Shown one piece after another: positions 11,317 through 23,694 of a stretch of DNA of 64,000 nt. Every line of letters starts with the position of its first letter. The first letter of the stretch is position 1. The position numbers and the translations under genes were made by a program. The notes below the pieces were generated by a model. The model saw only the letters and a list, made by a program, of their open reading frames with translations. It was not told where the DNA came from and did not search any database. Source of the stretch: Stercorarius parasiticus (lineage: Eukaryota; Chordata; Aves; Charadriiformes; Stercorariidae); assembly GCA_013396915.1 (NCBI GenBank), contig VWZL01003416.1:9269-73268 (forward strand), written 5' to 3'.

Positions 11317-11672
11317 TAGAATCATAGAACAGAATCATAGAACGTGTTGGGTTGGAAGGGACCTCTAAAGGCCATCTAGTCCAACCCCCCTGCAGTCAGC
11401 AGGGACATCTTCAACCAGATCAGGTTGCTCAGAGCCTCATCCAGCCTGGCCTTGAATGTCTCCAGGGATGGGGCCTCCACCCCCTCTCTGGGCAACCTGG
11501 GCCAGTGTCTCACCACCCTCANAGAGTAGAGGGGGAGAATCCCCTCTCTGGATCTGCTGGCCACGGTTCTTTTGATGCAGACCAGGATGCGATTGGCCTC
11601 CTGGGCTGCAAGCGCACATTGTTGGCTCATGTCCAGCTTTTCATCCAGCAGTACTCCCAGTTAAGTCCTTCC
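11317..11672 (-). mobile_element. CR1 LINE copy with internal deletion
   Basis: Read on the minus strand, the left end (11317-11520) is a CR1 3' UTR with ATTCTATG-type tail units duplicated at 11317-11342. The right end (11523-11672) encodes ORF2 residues around '[20 protein letters not shown]'. About 350 bp that separate these parts in the copy at 9140-9754 are absent here. The junction coincides with the single N at 11522. The tail sequence differs from the copies at 1314, 9140 and 15760, so this is another CR1 subfamily. Confidence 0.92.
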
Positions 11673-14600
11673 TCTTGAAATCTTTCCAAAGACGGTTGCC
11701 CTGGGAGGAGAAAGCCAGCGGAGTGTTTGGCATTGCAGTGGGTACCACAAACGTGTCTGGTCAGAGGTTGAAGAGGAGGATTTTGTGTACTCCTAAGAAC
11801 ACACATGCTGAGATATTACTTTAGTGGAGACACACGGTTGGGGAGGGCATTTCTTCCATTCTCACACAGTCCCTAAAACAGTTTTTAACACCAGCCAAGC
11901 CCTTTAAACAGCAGGTTTTCGCTTGGGATTTCGCAGTTCTACGTAAATGCAAGCAGTGCCTTCACCCCGTGACCTTACGACGCTTTCCCCGTGATGTGCA
12001 CAGAGCAGTGAGCGAGCGGAGGCGGTGCCCAGACGGATGCAGAAGCGCAGTGGCAGGACCTGCCTCTCCCGGCACATGGTCCCCTCCTGCCCACCCCGGA
12101 GGCCTCGTCCCATCCTCTGTCATGGCCGCGCAGGGAGGAGGAAGCTTTTGGAAAGATTGCACAGAGCCAGCGAGCCTCGGTTCCTGGTTTGGGGGAAGAT
12201 AAGCTGTCTTCTGGGAATTGTAGTTCCCGGGAAACATGAATTTGCAGCCTTCCTCGACAGGCGAGCCAGGAAAGCCGGCAGCCTGTGACCCTTTCCATTG
12301 CTCCAGTGCAAGGGAAAATGTGCTGAAATTAAGAGAGGGAAATTTTTATAGGCAACTCGGCTTGGAAATCAGCAGGCTGCAGTAGGAAAACTCGATCGCG
12401 CTTAGGAGAATTAGACACCAAGGAAGAAACCCTTTCTGCCTCGACGAGGGTCGGAAAGGCCTGGTATTTCTTGGACTCCGCAGTCAAAGGAAAATTAGCC
12501 TTGGGGTTCACGAGGAGGTATAAGGTCTGCCTGAGGAGAGATTGGTGGCTGGCCGGAGACCCAGGCAGAGCTAAGCCCTCGTGGCTTAAGGGGGATGAAA
12601 ATACGCTGTCAGAGCCGAAGAAAACAGCTTCGCAAAAAGCAGATGGAGAGTTTGGACCTCGACCTCCTCCTGCCCAGGGGGAGAGGAGCTCCTCTGCCTC
12701 CGGCTAGTGCCCAGGGATGAGACTTCGGGGCAACGCATGAAACAGAGCTGTTAAACAGAAACTGCAGATACTGGTAGAGGAAGAACCCGCTGGTAAGAGT
12801 TAAGAACTACTGACAAAATGTGTACAGCAGTTGTTTGTGGTTTACATAAGTTACCGCAGTGTTTGTACGCTGAAAGAGGGGGAGGAAGTGTTTCTAAGGA
12901 CGGCTGTGAAGGACTGCACACAGCGCAGGAGCCAGGCTGATAAATCAAAGAGCAGACGCTACCTTTGCCCAAAGCTTCAAGTACTATTTTTGGGAAAGCG
13001 GTTTATATTCTTATTCTGGAAAAGACTATTATGTCCTTGTTTGTAAGAAGAACTGCTGTCCTCTGGCTACGCAAAACTCAGTACAATGTGTTCTGTGGAA
13101 AGTCTGCATGCGTTCCCTAAAGTTCTGGAGCCCAGGAGGAGAATGACCACTTTTCGTTACCCTGCTCAAACCCCACCCGCACGGCCACCAGCCCTGCAAA
13201 CCCAGACCCTTCGGTCCATGCCTGGTCTTGGCCCTGGGCTGTACAGGTCCCAGCAGGACCAGGCTCTTGCTGGAAAGCCGTATTTATGTTCAAGCAGCTC
13301 AGCTGTGGAGGTCTTGGTTTTGTTACTGACCTTGGTTCGCCTGCGGCTGCTGCAGCGCGTCCTCGGCAGCTTCTCTACACCTGGTCGGAGGGCTCTGCAC
13401 GCCCAGAGCTGCTTGAGAAACCACCATTGCTTACCCTGCTCCCCTGGTTTGGGGTAGAGCATCAACGGGAGCATTGCACTTACAAGCCGAACGCTAAATA
13501 CTGTAAATAATAACCCATGAAGACATTTACGAGCTGAGTGGGGCCCTAGGACAATAAAGGGAGGTTGATGGTAGCTCATTCGTTACTATCTGCACATATT
13601 GGCAGTAAAGCTGATGCCAGCAGTCAGAGCCACAGCCTTACAAAGACCTCTTAGCCATTATTTTCCACTTTTACAAATGTTATTAGCTCTTTTCCCCTCA
13701 CGCAGCACAATACAAAAATATTTTCCCAGGTAATGTAGCCACTTCCTAGTTCAAGAAGCGGAGAGAACGTTAAAACAAAAAAAAAGCATGCCTCAATTAA
13801 AAGTGTTATTCTCATTTTCTATGTGGACATTTTGGCAATTGCTGCTTCTCTGAAAGGAACAATCTTTTTGTTTAGCACGGGCTAAACATAGGCTTATTTA
13901 TTCATGGGCTTCTAAACCCGAACACTAATGGATGAATTCTGGAAAGATGGAGTTTAATATGAATCCCCACATCTTTCTCTGGCAGAAGTTTATACGGTAA
14001 CAGTCGTATCTTCCTTTTCAAAAATAATCTGTTGCGATCTCTGGTCCTCCTTCCCCACAGCTGGCAGGTTGGCAGGGCTCTTGCGTTTTTGGGAGGGGGA
14101 CATTCTGCATTATAGGAGGACGCTGAACAAAACTGTAAGCAAAGGATCAGAAGAAGGAAGAGAAATATGATAATAACGTATAGCGCCGAAGCACCTCCAG
14201 ATCAAAAAAATCCCTTTTCTTTCTCCCAAAATCAGAGCTGGACAGGAAGGGTTTGGGCTGGAGCAGCGGCTGAGAGGGGCACAGCGAGGTGGGTGCAGCG
14301 TCTCTGAGCCCCCCAGTTAAGCTGTTGGTGAAATCAGGGCTTTGGGATGATGCAGCCACCGCCGGGGTGTTCCCAGGTAAGGGACCTGCACGGAGGCACG
14401 GAGAGCAGCACGGAGCTCCCGGGTCAAGGGCTGGGTTTGAGCCTGGGAAGACGGCCGTTTGCGTTGGTACGTGGTGATTTCTGCATGAAGGTAATCTTTG
14501 TGCCGGTAATGCAGCCCAGCACCTGGTTTCCAGAACAACCTGCTAATGGGGTTATTCCTTAGGTTAAATTGTACTATCCAAATAGAAACTTATGGACCTG

Positions 14601-15759
14601 ATTTTCTGCTGTTAGGAAGCAGAAAATTAATGATAGCAGCATACAGATGACAAGACTGAGTAAAGGCTCAGCTATTGTACCAGCAGTTCAGCTTGCCTTT
14701 CCCAGGAAGAAAATGCTTCACGTATCTCATGACACCATCCCACCATGTTTTCCTGGGGTCCTGAATTTCCCAACACTGTGATGTCTGCCCCCAGTTTGAG
14801 GTGAATAAAGCGCTGTTGACTGTCCAGTTATGCAGTATATCATCTCAGCGGTAGTATTAATACCTTCCCCGTTCAGTGGTGTAATGTTTTATGTGCAAAA
14901 TGCATCTGAGGCTCAATAACGCTTACTTCTGAGTCTTACTAAATCCTTGCCAGGATTTGGGAAAAACAGCATTTGTAGAGAGGGCGCCTCCTGCACTGAG
15001 CTGCTGGTGGAAAGAGATGGATGAAAAAACACCCCAGAATCCATGGGCCCGAACCAGCTCCTCTCCAGAACAGCCCTCTCTGCCATGTCCAGAGGGTGCT
15101 GAGCAAGAGTCGTTGTCCCGATGCTGGAGATGCTCAACAGATGCTCCTCAGATGAGCTGGTAGCTCTGGGCGGCTCTGCTGCAAGGGGTGTAAGGTGCAA
15201 GAAGATAGATAGGGCCGTTAAGGCTGAACTCCTGAGCACACAGCTTACCTCTTTGTCCTACAAGCTGGACTGAAGCTTCTCTTTCACAACACCACCTCAT
15301 CTGGGTTTAAGGACTCCAAGTCATGACGGTTCTACCGTCCTTGCTCAGGAACCGCTCTCCCTAGTTACCCTTTCAGCTAGAATAATTCAGCTTTCAAAGG
15401 TGAATATTTCTATTTCAGCCTTTACCTGTGCGATCTTGTTACGACAGAAATGCTCTTCTACCATCAGGTATCTTTTTCATAGGCCTGGAAACTCTGTTTA
15501 CACCCACTGTCCCCACAGCGGGCTGCATTTGTGAACACATCCTTCCTCTGATACATTGCAGGTAATTCAAGGGGGGTTGTTTAAACTGAAAGCATGGAAG
15601 CACCCCGTTGGACCACTGGATGCAGGTCGAGGAGGACCGAGCAGCGGGACGCCCACCAGCAGCTCACCCCATCACCTCCATCCCTTGGGCACCTCAGGTT
15701 TGCCCTACAGTGCTGCGGGGACGGCAAACACATGGGCACATTTGCCTTATACAATTCAA
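11673..15759. other. Non-coding DNA, no gene recognised
   Basis: Short overlapping frames only. A perfect 10-bp inverted repeat lies at 14601-14627. Donor-like sites occur at 14374 (plus, CCAG|GTAAGG) and near 15245 (minus, GAG|GTAAGC), but neither is backed by a convincing exon. CpG-containing, moderately GC-rich sequence occurs at about 11970-12280. Confidence 0.55.
14601..14627. repeat. Perfect 10-bp inverted repeat (hairpin)
   Basis: ATTTTCTGCT at 14601-14610 and AGCAGAAAAT at 14618-14627 are exact reverse complements separated by seven bases. The stem is too short for a microRNA precursor, and nothing else indicates a function. Confidence 0.85.
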
Positions 15760-16096
15760 GAATCACAGAATGGTTCGTGCTGGAAGGGACCTTAAAGATC
15801 ATCCAGTCCCACCCCTTGCCCTGGGCAGGGACACCTCCCACCACACCAGCTTGCTCCAAGCCCCGTCCAACCTGGCCTTGAACCCCTCCAGGGATGGGGC
15901 AGCCACAGCTGCTCTGGGCAACCTGGGCCAGGGGCTCACCTCCCTCACAGCAAAGAATTTCTTCCTGATATCCAATCTAAATCTTCCCTCTTTCAGTCTG
16001 AAACCATTCCCCCTCATCCTATCGCTGCCCTCCCTGATCAAGAGTCCCTCCCCATCTCTCCTGTAGTCCCTTTAGGGACTGGCAGGCTGCTATAAG
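15760..16096 (-). mobile_element. CR1 LINE 3' fragment
   Basis: On the minus strand this is the CR1 3' UTR and the extreme end of ORF2. It ends in a degenerate 8-bp tail near 15760-15772. It is nearly identical over its length to the matching parts of the copies at 1314-1975 and 9140-9754. The right end is set where the similarity stops, near the 'ggcaggctgctataag' block at 16081-16096. Confidence 0.93.
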
Positions 16097-18509
16097 AAGC
16101 GCCAAAAGGCTCCGGCTCTGTCTTTCTTTGATAAAAAGGCAGGCAGAGAATTGCCCTCTCCCACGAGCCCCAGCGCCCAGCCTATGAGATAATATAGGCT
16201 GGCCTTTTCTTTGCAGCTGTATTGTTTTAGTGCTTGGAAAACAGCAGCAGGCTGAGCAATGAGTCATCTGTCACTAGATGGGGTTAAAGTAATTTCCGTT
16301 TTCTGTTGCCATGGGGAAATCAACGTCCTAAGATTTGTCCTTTCTCCCACTCAAACATGTGGGAGTAGAAAGCCTGAAACCCAGCAGGGCTAAACAGGTT
16401 TTTTTTTTTAAATTTTTGATANNNNAAATCCCCCCCCCCCCCCCCAACCCTTATAAACAAACTTCCCTCTGTGGCCTTGCAGCTGTCAGTCTGTTCCCGG
16501 AATCGTCCGGTTAACAATGTCGTTCCCCTTGGATTGCAAAAAATCCAGAAGCAGAGTTTAAGTAAATATTTGACATTCATATAGGAGTTGCTTCATGTTA
16601 TCACTTACAAGAGTCTCTGTTGCTTGTAAAGTTTTATGCGTGCATTCGAGGGGGTTATAAACTTGATATTCCACAAATAAAAGAGAAACTTCAAAAAAAA
16701 AAAAAGTAAATTAAAATAGTAGCTCACCCAGCATTCACAATACAGTGAATAATAGAAACAGGAAAGAGGAAATTGCAGTAAATACCGTTTAAAAGCCTCA
16801 CTAATGTATAGCTTATATGAGTAGCAGCATAGCAACATCTAGTGTTGATCAGGGATATAGCTGGAAGTCATCGTCATACTTCATTAACGGCAGTTGGATG
16901 AAATCTGCCGCCAGGGAACTGTTTTTTCCCTGACCACCACACCACCACCCAGCCACAACCCCAGGCTCCTTCTCCCGGGTGTTTCATAACGTGTCATTTT
17001 TTCACGCTCCGTGTCACGGCCTTGGTTAGCTTTGCAGAAGTGCAATCATCTGGTAAGGCTCTCAGTCTGCCTAGATCCTTATGAAAATTATTGTGGTTAT
17101 ATTGAAGAGCCGACAGTAGATCTACAGGTTTAAATGTGACTCAGTGCAACAACGGCCAAAACTTTTAGCATCTGAACCGATAACAAGAAAGCAATTGCTA
17201 CCCGACAGCCGATCAGGTTACTGACTGTGTCGTAAAACCCAGCACCAATTAAACATTGCTGTCAAATGGGGAGAGTGCTCGGAATTACTCCTTTCCCTAG
17301 GAACGAGCATCCAAGTGTAAGGAGAAGGCTGTGTTTTCTCTCTCCCGCATTACCCCGTGGATTCAGAGATTACTGCCTTATGCACACTTTAAGACCATCT
17401 ATAGAAAAATTGATGGAGGCGCCTTCTAAATCCCTCACCATAGCCCACCTTTTCATTTAAAAGACACCTGATGCTGAAAGTTCCTTGCTACTTAGCTACT
17501 TTGTAGGTATACGTTAGGGATTAACATTAGTTTAGTTTTGATTAGTTAAGTTTAACTTAACACTAGTTTGGGTTTTTAGTTTAGGTTTAATTATTTTTAA
17601 TGGCTTTGTTGAACTCGCGCAGTTTCTTTCACATAAGCAAGCCCTTATATCAGGGCTCACCGAGGACTATTTAAATAAAATAATTTGCCTCCTTAGATTA
17701 CAGCTCCTATTACATGGGGTTTGCTTCATCTTCAGTAAAATAACATCCTTTGGGTTTTCTCAAACAAAACAAAATTCATGAATGGCTGCTTTCCAAATCC
17801 AGCTCTGTCTTGCAACACCCTGTGAACAGATTTTTTTTGCCACGTTTTAAGTTTATTACATGACCTAATTAGCATGACTGTGTAGGTGCGTGGAATGCAC
17901 TGGGGGAGAGGAAAAATACAAGTGTACAAAATGCTGTTATACAATTTGCTATGGGGACAGAGACCCGGATCATTCTCCAGATGCTTTTTTTTTTTTTTTC
18001 CCAACAGGATTTTTGGGAGCGAGGAGTTGGGCAAGGAAAAAGAAAGGGCATTCAAGTTCATAGCAGGGGAAATGGCAAGAGCAGGAGAGACTGAATGCCA
18101 CGTGATTTTTGTGACTTAAAAATAAAATTACAATTTAGAAAGGCATCAATTCTATACTCACGTTTGTTGCTTTTGCCTCCAGGTAAACCAACTCAGTAAA
18201 ATTCAATGCACGACTCAAAGCAGGGGCTGCAAACTTGTCAGCTACACTGCGAGGCTCGCTCCTCATCCGAAAATGAAATACAGCTCCTGATTAATAGGAA
18301 GAAAATACAGATTGTTAACCATGCCGGCCATGAGAAAGGCATTAGGGTGTCTATTGGAAACACGCAGCCAGAACAGAGGCCAGAGCTCTGCTTCACGTTA
18401 TTGAGATGTTCGCACCGCCCTGACCAAACTAGATGGGAAGCTGAGTAACATAAAGCTTTGGGGCTCCCTTTCTTCCTTCTGCATGCATGAAATGACATTT
18501 TAGAGTTAC
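16097..18509. other. AT-rich non-coding DNA with assembly gap
   Basis: A 4-base N run at 16422-16425 is followed by 16 C at 16430-16445. A 15-T run lies at 17985-17999. A degenerate TTAGTTT-rich patch at 17510-17600 includes the small palindrome GTTAAGT/ACTTAAC at 17545-17561. No gene was recognised. Confidence 0.6.
16422..16445. repeat. N gap next to a C16 homopolymer
   Basis: Four Ns (16422-16425) are separated by AAAT from an uninterrupted run of 16 C. This looks like a sequencing or assembly failure at a homopolymer. Confidence 0.9.
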
Positions 18510-18685
18510 GTGTGATCTTTCAGAGGCTTTAAAGGGGTCAGGCACATCTGGCAGGCCGATCTTCTCATTCAGGAGCATGAAGTCATCCTCCAGTTTGCGT
18601 TCCCGAGGCAAGAATGTGTAATTTTCCACGTGTCGCTTTACTGACTTGCACATTGAACAGAGATTAATATTAATTTCATAGAAGA
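18510..18685 (-). CDS. Candidate protein-coding exon (176 bp), gene unknown
   Basis: This is the most coding-like piece of the window. On the minus strand an acceptor with a modest pyrimidine stretch ends CCCAG at 18690-18686. An open frame then runs to a weak donor, CAC|GTAACT, at 18510/18509. The peptide includes a CxxC (LCSMC), then KRHVENYTFLPRERKLEDD and FMLLNEKIGLPDVPDPFK. Over the second half the codons show strong C/G third-position preference, and the residue mix is that of a soluble globular protein. The first half is AT-richer, so the true acceptor could instead be one of the AG sites nearer 18630-18645. I do not recognise the family, and no neighbouring exon of the same gene was found. 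It could also be a remnant or pseudo-exon. Confidence 0.35.
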
Positions 18686-20572
18686 CTGGGCACATTTAAG
18701 GAAATTGCAAGCCCTGCTAATTGTGTTTTAATTAAACTCGAATAGTGTTTGATAAAGAGGGCTGGTGTTACTGGAATAAACACGCTCCGCACAGCCTGCT
18801 ACGCTATGCCATAAATGAGTTCAGTGCCAAATCCCGCCCCCCCTCCCCGACAGGGTGAATTGGGCATTAGAGCACCATGAAAGGCACAAGTTCAATGGTA
18901 AAATCACCACTGGTTAGAAGTGCCACCCTGCTTTCCCTCTGCCGCGTGCAGGGGACGTTGTCATTGCGGTGGCCTGAGGAGCCACCACCACCGCGGGAGC
19001 TGGCTTGCCCCAAAGCGCAACTGTCCCATCTGAGTCTCCTGTAGGAGGAATCGGGATGTGCCCTGGGGCACGTGGCGGGTACCAGATGCCACCCTGGCTG
19101 GTGGCAGTACTCCAGCGGGGAGGCCACAGGTCTGAGATGAGTTTGCTGGTTATCAGCAGCATGCCTCGGGGATTGCACGGGATAAAAGCACACAGCACAA
19201 TTGCTTTGCCTCCTGCAATCAAAATGTTCGCTGTGGCAGGAAGGGAGAAACAGGGCTCCAGCCTGATGAGCAGTGGGAGGCTCCCTGCCCTAATCCCTTT
19301 GAAATCAAAGGCCTTTCCCCCATCACTCCCAGGAACAGATCCTAGGAGCGACCTCCAGCCCCCAAAGCGCCTCTCAAAGCTCTCCATGCCCTTATCGCTC
19401 ACATTTGGGGCAATCAAAGATTAGCTGCGCCATACACTAGATTTCAAGTCACAGGCTGGAACCTATTCCCTGCTACAAACACGTCACACCAAGAATAACT
19501 CTCCCTGGGGAGAAGGTGGTCCTACTGCGGAGAACGCATCCGTGTCCTGCAGAGGCTGCTGGCACCGAGGGTTCCACGCTGGCCGTGAAGGGCAGGTCAG
19601 CGATGGAAACAACAACCCCGGCTGCTGTCAGCAAGTCTCTGGCTCTCTCTGCCCCAGGAAGCGGTCTGTCCTCTTGGGAAGTGGGATGAAGGAGTAATTC
19701 AGAAATCACAGGATGTGCTTTCTGCAGCTGAAAGTGAAGGGCAGCAAGTCCGGAAAAAAAAAAAACCCCAACATGTTCCTGGGGGTGAAGTGGCCTTATT
19801 TACTACACTGTAATGCCTTCTGTTTCGGTAGGAACATCTGAAGATAAACAGATTAGTGCTTCATCGTGCCAGGTAAACAGCTCTCACACGCCATGGCTAC
19901 AGTCTCTAAGGAGCTTCTGTTTATTATGAACTGTCTCCGCCTCGGCTTTAGCTACAAACCCTCTCTGTGAATGCAGCAGGGAGAGGCTCACAATGATAGT
20001 GAAAGGCTTGTATGAAGTTACCAGAGGAAAACTTATTACCTTTGGGATTATAAGCTTTCTTTTTTCCNGGCAGAACAAAAGTGTTATCAAAGAAAAGATG
20101 TTAGTGATGCTACAGAGACTTTGAAAAGTCAACTATGCCTGAATTATTTATTTCCTAGCTCCTGTGAACTCCTTTTAAGCAAAGAAATGCTTAGAATTAC
20201 ATGAAACTAAAGCGAGAGTCTCCCTAGAGGCTCTTGATAAGTTTTAAATTTGCAGTAAATATTGCTATATTGATTACCACCATGACCTACTGATTTTTAA
20301 TTTCCCTTTACAGAGAAATCCCAAACTTTCTCGTTCCGAACCAAATCTGGATTGTTAAAAGGGTATAACCGTAAATTAACATCCCCAGGGTTATGCTGGT
20401 GTAACTGCGATCATTGGTTAGCTCTTCTCTTTGGTTCATTTCCTAAGCTTTTGCATTGCCAAAGGGATGTCGTAAGTGATGCAACAAGTACCACAAACCT
20501 TACAGAGTAAAAGCTCAGGTAGGCGCAGGGCCATGAAACCCTCATCCTCCTCCCTGAGAGTGTGATGCACAC

Positions 20573-20613
20573 CCGGTGTCTCCTCACAGAAACCTGGTGT
20601 CTCCTCACAGAAA
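20573..20613. repeat. 21-bp tandem duplication, two copies
   Basis: The block 'ggtgtctcctcacagaaac' occurs at 20575 and again at 20596, a period of 21. The copies differ by one base just before the block (CCGG versus CTGG). On the minus strand it would encode a seven-residue repeat (FCEETPG), but no gene is indicated. Confidence 0.88.
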
Positions 20614-23600
20614 CCAGCTGGTTGCACAACATAAAAGCCGATGAGGTTTTCCGGGACGAGGTCCTGTAGCTGCCAGGGTTAAGAGGCGCTGGTGGCCCTG
20701 TGGCAGCAAGGTGAAGCACTGAGGAAGCTGAGTCAAAATTGGGGTTGAAGAAGGGTGAGTCCTCTCCCCCTCACCCCAATGGTTGGAGGGGAACATCTCC
20801 AGAGGACTCCTACCCGTGGTTTTCCAGTGGACTTGGTAGTACTGTGATTTGGATGGTAATGATTTAGCCATGGTAAACCATATACCAGTTTGTTCTTTTT
20901 TTAGTCCAAAAGGAGAGAGAAAAAGTTTTTTCACAGCACTGTCATTTCTGATGTCCTCTTACCAAGGATTTGAGTAGAGTACTTTATGGCTTTCCTAGCC
21001 TTCCATCAACCTTGGCATGTTTATTTTTCTTCAAACATCGCTGTTTGCAGCACGCCAACAAGAACTGAAGATCTTTTAACACTGCTATTTGTTTACCAAA
21101 GACATCAAAGCCTTCCCCCCCCCTCCCAAGCCTTCTCTGAGTCAGTACAATCTGCAAACAGCCTTGCAAAACCAAGGTGCGCTTTGTGGAGAGCAAAACA
21201 AAACCACAGAGCACTGAAGATACAGATATTTTCTTATCTGAGATTCTAAATTTAGCTCTGCTTCATCCCTCACTCTTCAGCTTCTCAAACTGTTTGTTCC
21301 TATCCGAGAGCCCTGCGGTTTCAGCAGACCTTCCTATTGCCTGGGTGGAAGAACACAACTGCAAGCGTGGACAATAGTGGTGACAGCAGCTAATCTAAAA
21401 CTAGTATTCTGTGGCATCTACGAACAGATGTATTTCCTCGTTTCACTTCGACGGTCGAGATGCTACGCTGTGCTAATAGGAAGTGACACTCTGAATTTTT
21501 TTTGCGTTAGGTCCTGTCAGCTTTTGGTTCAGACCCAGGCTGCGGGTGCTGGACAATACGCAGTGGTGGAAGTGACAGATGTTGGCAGCAAATTAAATAA
21601 GATCAGCTGAAAATAACATCCTAAGAAACACCGGGGCATCCTTTTTATGGATTTCCTAGTTGTGCTGAGGTTATTTTAAGGCCAATTGGACTCCCACTCC
21701 TTACGGTATAAACAGGATTACTCCTTGTATAGAACATAAGGCAGTGTAAGTGTCACCGTTTGTGTGGCATTGGTATTTCCAGTCGTACTTCAAGTATTGC
21801 CTCACCCCAAACATGCATCCCACCATTCAGACCATAGCGGCAGACCTCAGAGAGCATTAAGCATTGGCAGCACATAAAAAGAAGAGCCTCTCTGGTGGAA
21901 AATCTAAAGTCTCTCCATGGAGGAGGATCTACTACCTACAGACCAGCTCCCTCAGGAGCTATTCAACCGGTCGGCTGTGGTGTGGACAACAGGGAATATG
22001 AGAGCAACAAAAGGAGGACAGGGCAAGGGCTGACCAAGAGGGGTTTTATTCCACAAGGAAGCAACTCACCCCAAGCTGTTGGCTGGAGGTTACAGAGTGG
22101 TCAAATGCCAGAGGCTTTCCGGGAATCGGGACGTGCAAGGTCAGCGAGGCAGATCTGCATGGACAAAGTACAGGTAATGAGAAATGCTGACTATGTCTGT
22201 TGGGGAGGGATGGTGCATTAAGGGAATTTTCAGCAACATACAACTTTTTAATCCCCCGGCTATGGGTGTAGTTCACCCCGTCACAGCAGGGCAAGAGATG
22301 CTGCATCACCTGGTGCTCATGGCAGCTTTGGGGGCCTGGCACAAGGCTGGTGAAGAAGACCGACGCAGGAGGGGCCGGGTGGCAATAAGATGTGCTGTTC
22401 AGCAGCTCTTAACCCTGAGAACACCAGGAGGAGATGCAAAGGGGAAGCAGTACAAACCTTTTCCAGGCTTCGCACCGGGCAACGAGGCTGCAAGTCTGTG
22501 GGACACAGCAGTTTTGGCCACTTCCCTTGATTTTGGGTGCTGCTGAGCCTGGGGATAGCATCTGGCTCAGCAAGGCAGGGCTCAGCATCCCGGGGTGAGG
22601 GAGAAAAGGAGCAACTGTTCCCAGTTCCCAGCGTCCCCAAGGGTTGGGAGCAGGGACACGGCCCCCTCAGTGACACAGCTGGGCTGCCCCTCCAGTCCCA
22701 GCACCCAGGTGTCTCCTGCAGAGCACTTTCAGAGTCTTGCCTTAAGAAACAAAATGGCAGAGCCTTTAAAAAAAAAAGTTTTAAGCACATCCAACTTTGG
22801 GATAGAGCATAAAATTTCTTGCCAGAGAATTTAAAACAAACTGGAAACTGATCATCTACTCATTTAAACGATGTGCCTGGAGCTAAACCAGCAAGGCTGA
22901 ATAATCTCTGCACTGCTTTCATCCTTCTTCAATTTTTTCTTTGTTCCATCAGCCACATGTGCATTAAGTGTAAATTGAAGGGCTCTTAGCTAGAAAAGCA
23001 GATTGTGAAAAGGGCCTGGCCCTCATCTTATAATTCAGCTTCAGTATTACAATTACTCTTAATAACACTCTTATTTTGTTGTATTATTTATTCTGGCTAG
23101 AACCCTCTAGGATCCCTTGAAGGCTTTTTTTTTTTTTCCTGGTGGATTTAGCCAACATCCACTCATGAATCCAGATGTTTCTGCTTTTATCCATGGGAAT
23201 TTTATGGTATGGATATGCCAAGATTGTAACTTCAGGCTCAGCCTCAAGACAAGTATTTTTCAAATTCCGTAAATCAAAAATGGAAAGTGCCATGAAAAAC
23301 CTAGGCCTTACTGCACTTAGCGTGCCAGAATGGAAATCAAACCACAGGACAATATTGCTCAAGGTTCTGGATCTGCGTTGATACAGTCTCCTACGTCGCA
23401 GCAGAAATTGCAGCCCAGATCGTGCTATTTTCTGTGTTCTCGGACACAGGCTCTTGCCTTCAGCACATCTTCAGCTCTTCTTTCCATTCACCAGCCTGAA
23501 GTTAGGAGCAAAGATACATGTGGGTCCAAGATGCTTACATTGGGGAAAAAAAAAAGATTACTCACGGCAAGCCAGAGCCACTGCTGGTGTATTTAGATGA

Positions 23601-23678
23601 ATGAAAACGCGCCTGTGTATGTCAGCTCCCCGTCGTCAACACAGACACTCTCCCCAGTCAGAACTGGTTCTGAAATAA

Positions 23679-23694
23679 GGGGGGGGGGNNNNNN
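23679..23694. repeat. G10 homopolymer followed by N6 gap
   Basis: Ten G at 23679-23688 run into six Ns. This is again a homopolymer-linked assembly gap. The following GGGTGGGTGTGTGTG suggests a longer G/GT-rich simple repeat in the real genome. Confidence 0.9.

Noticed and set aside
17510..17600. TTAG-rich patch resembling degenerate telomere repeat
   Set aside because: Units are TTAGTTT-like and irregular. No TTAGGG array is present.
18914..19424. 167-codon minus and 139-codon plus frames over the same bases
   Set aside because: Open on both strands, proline/glycine-rich, with no domain or splice context. Judged compositional.
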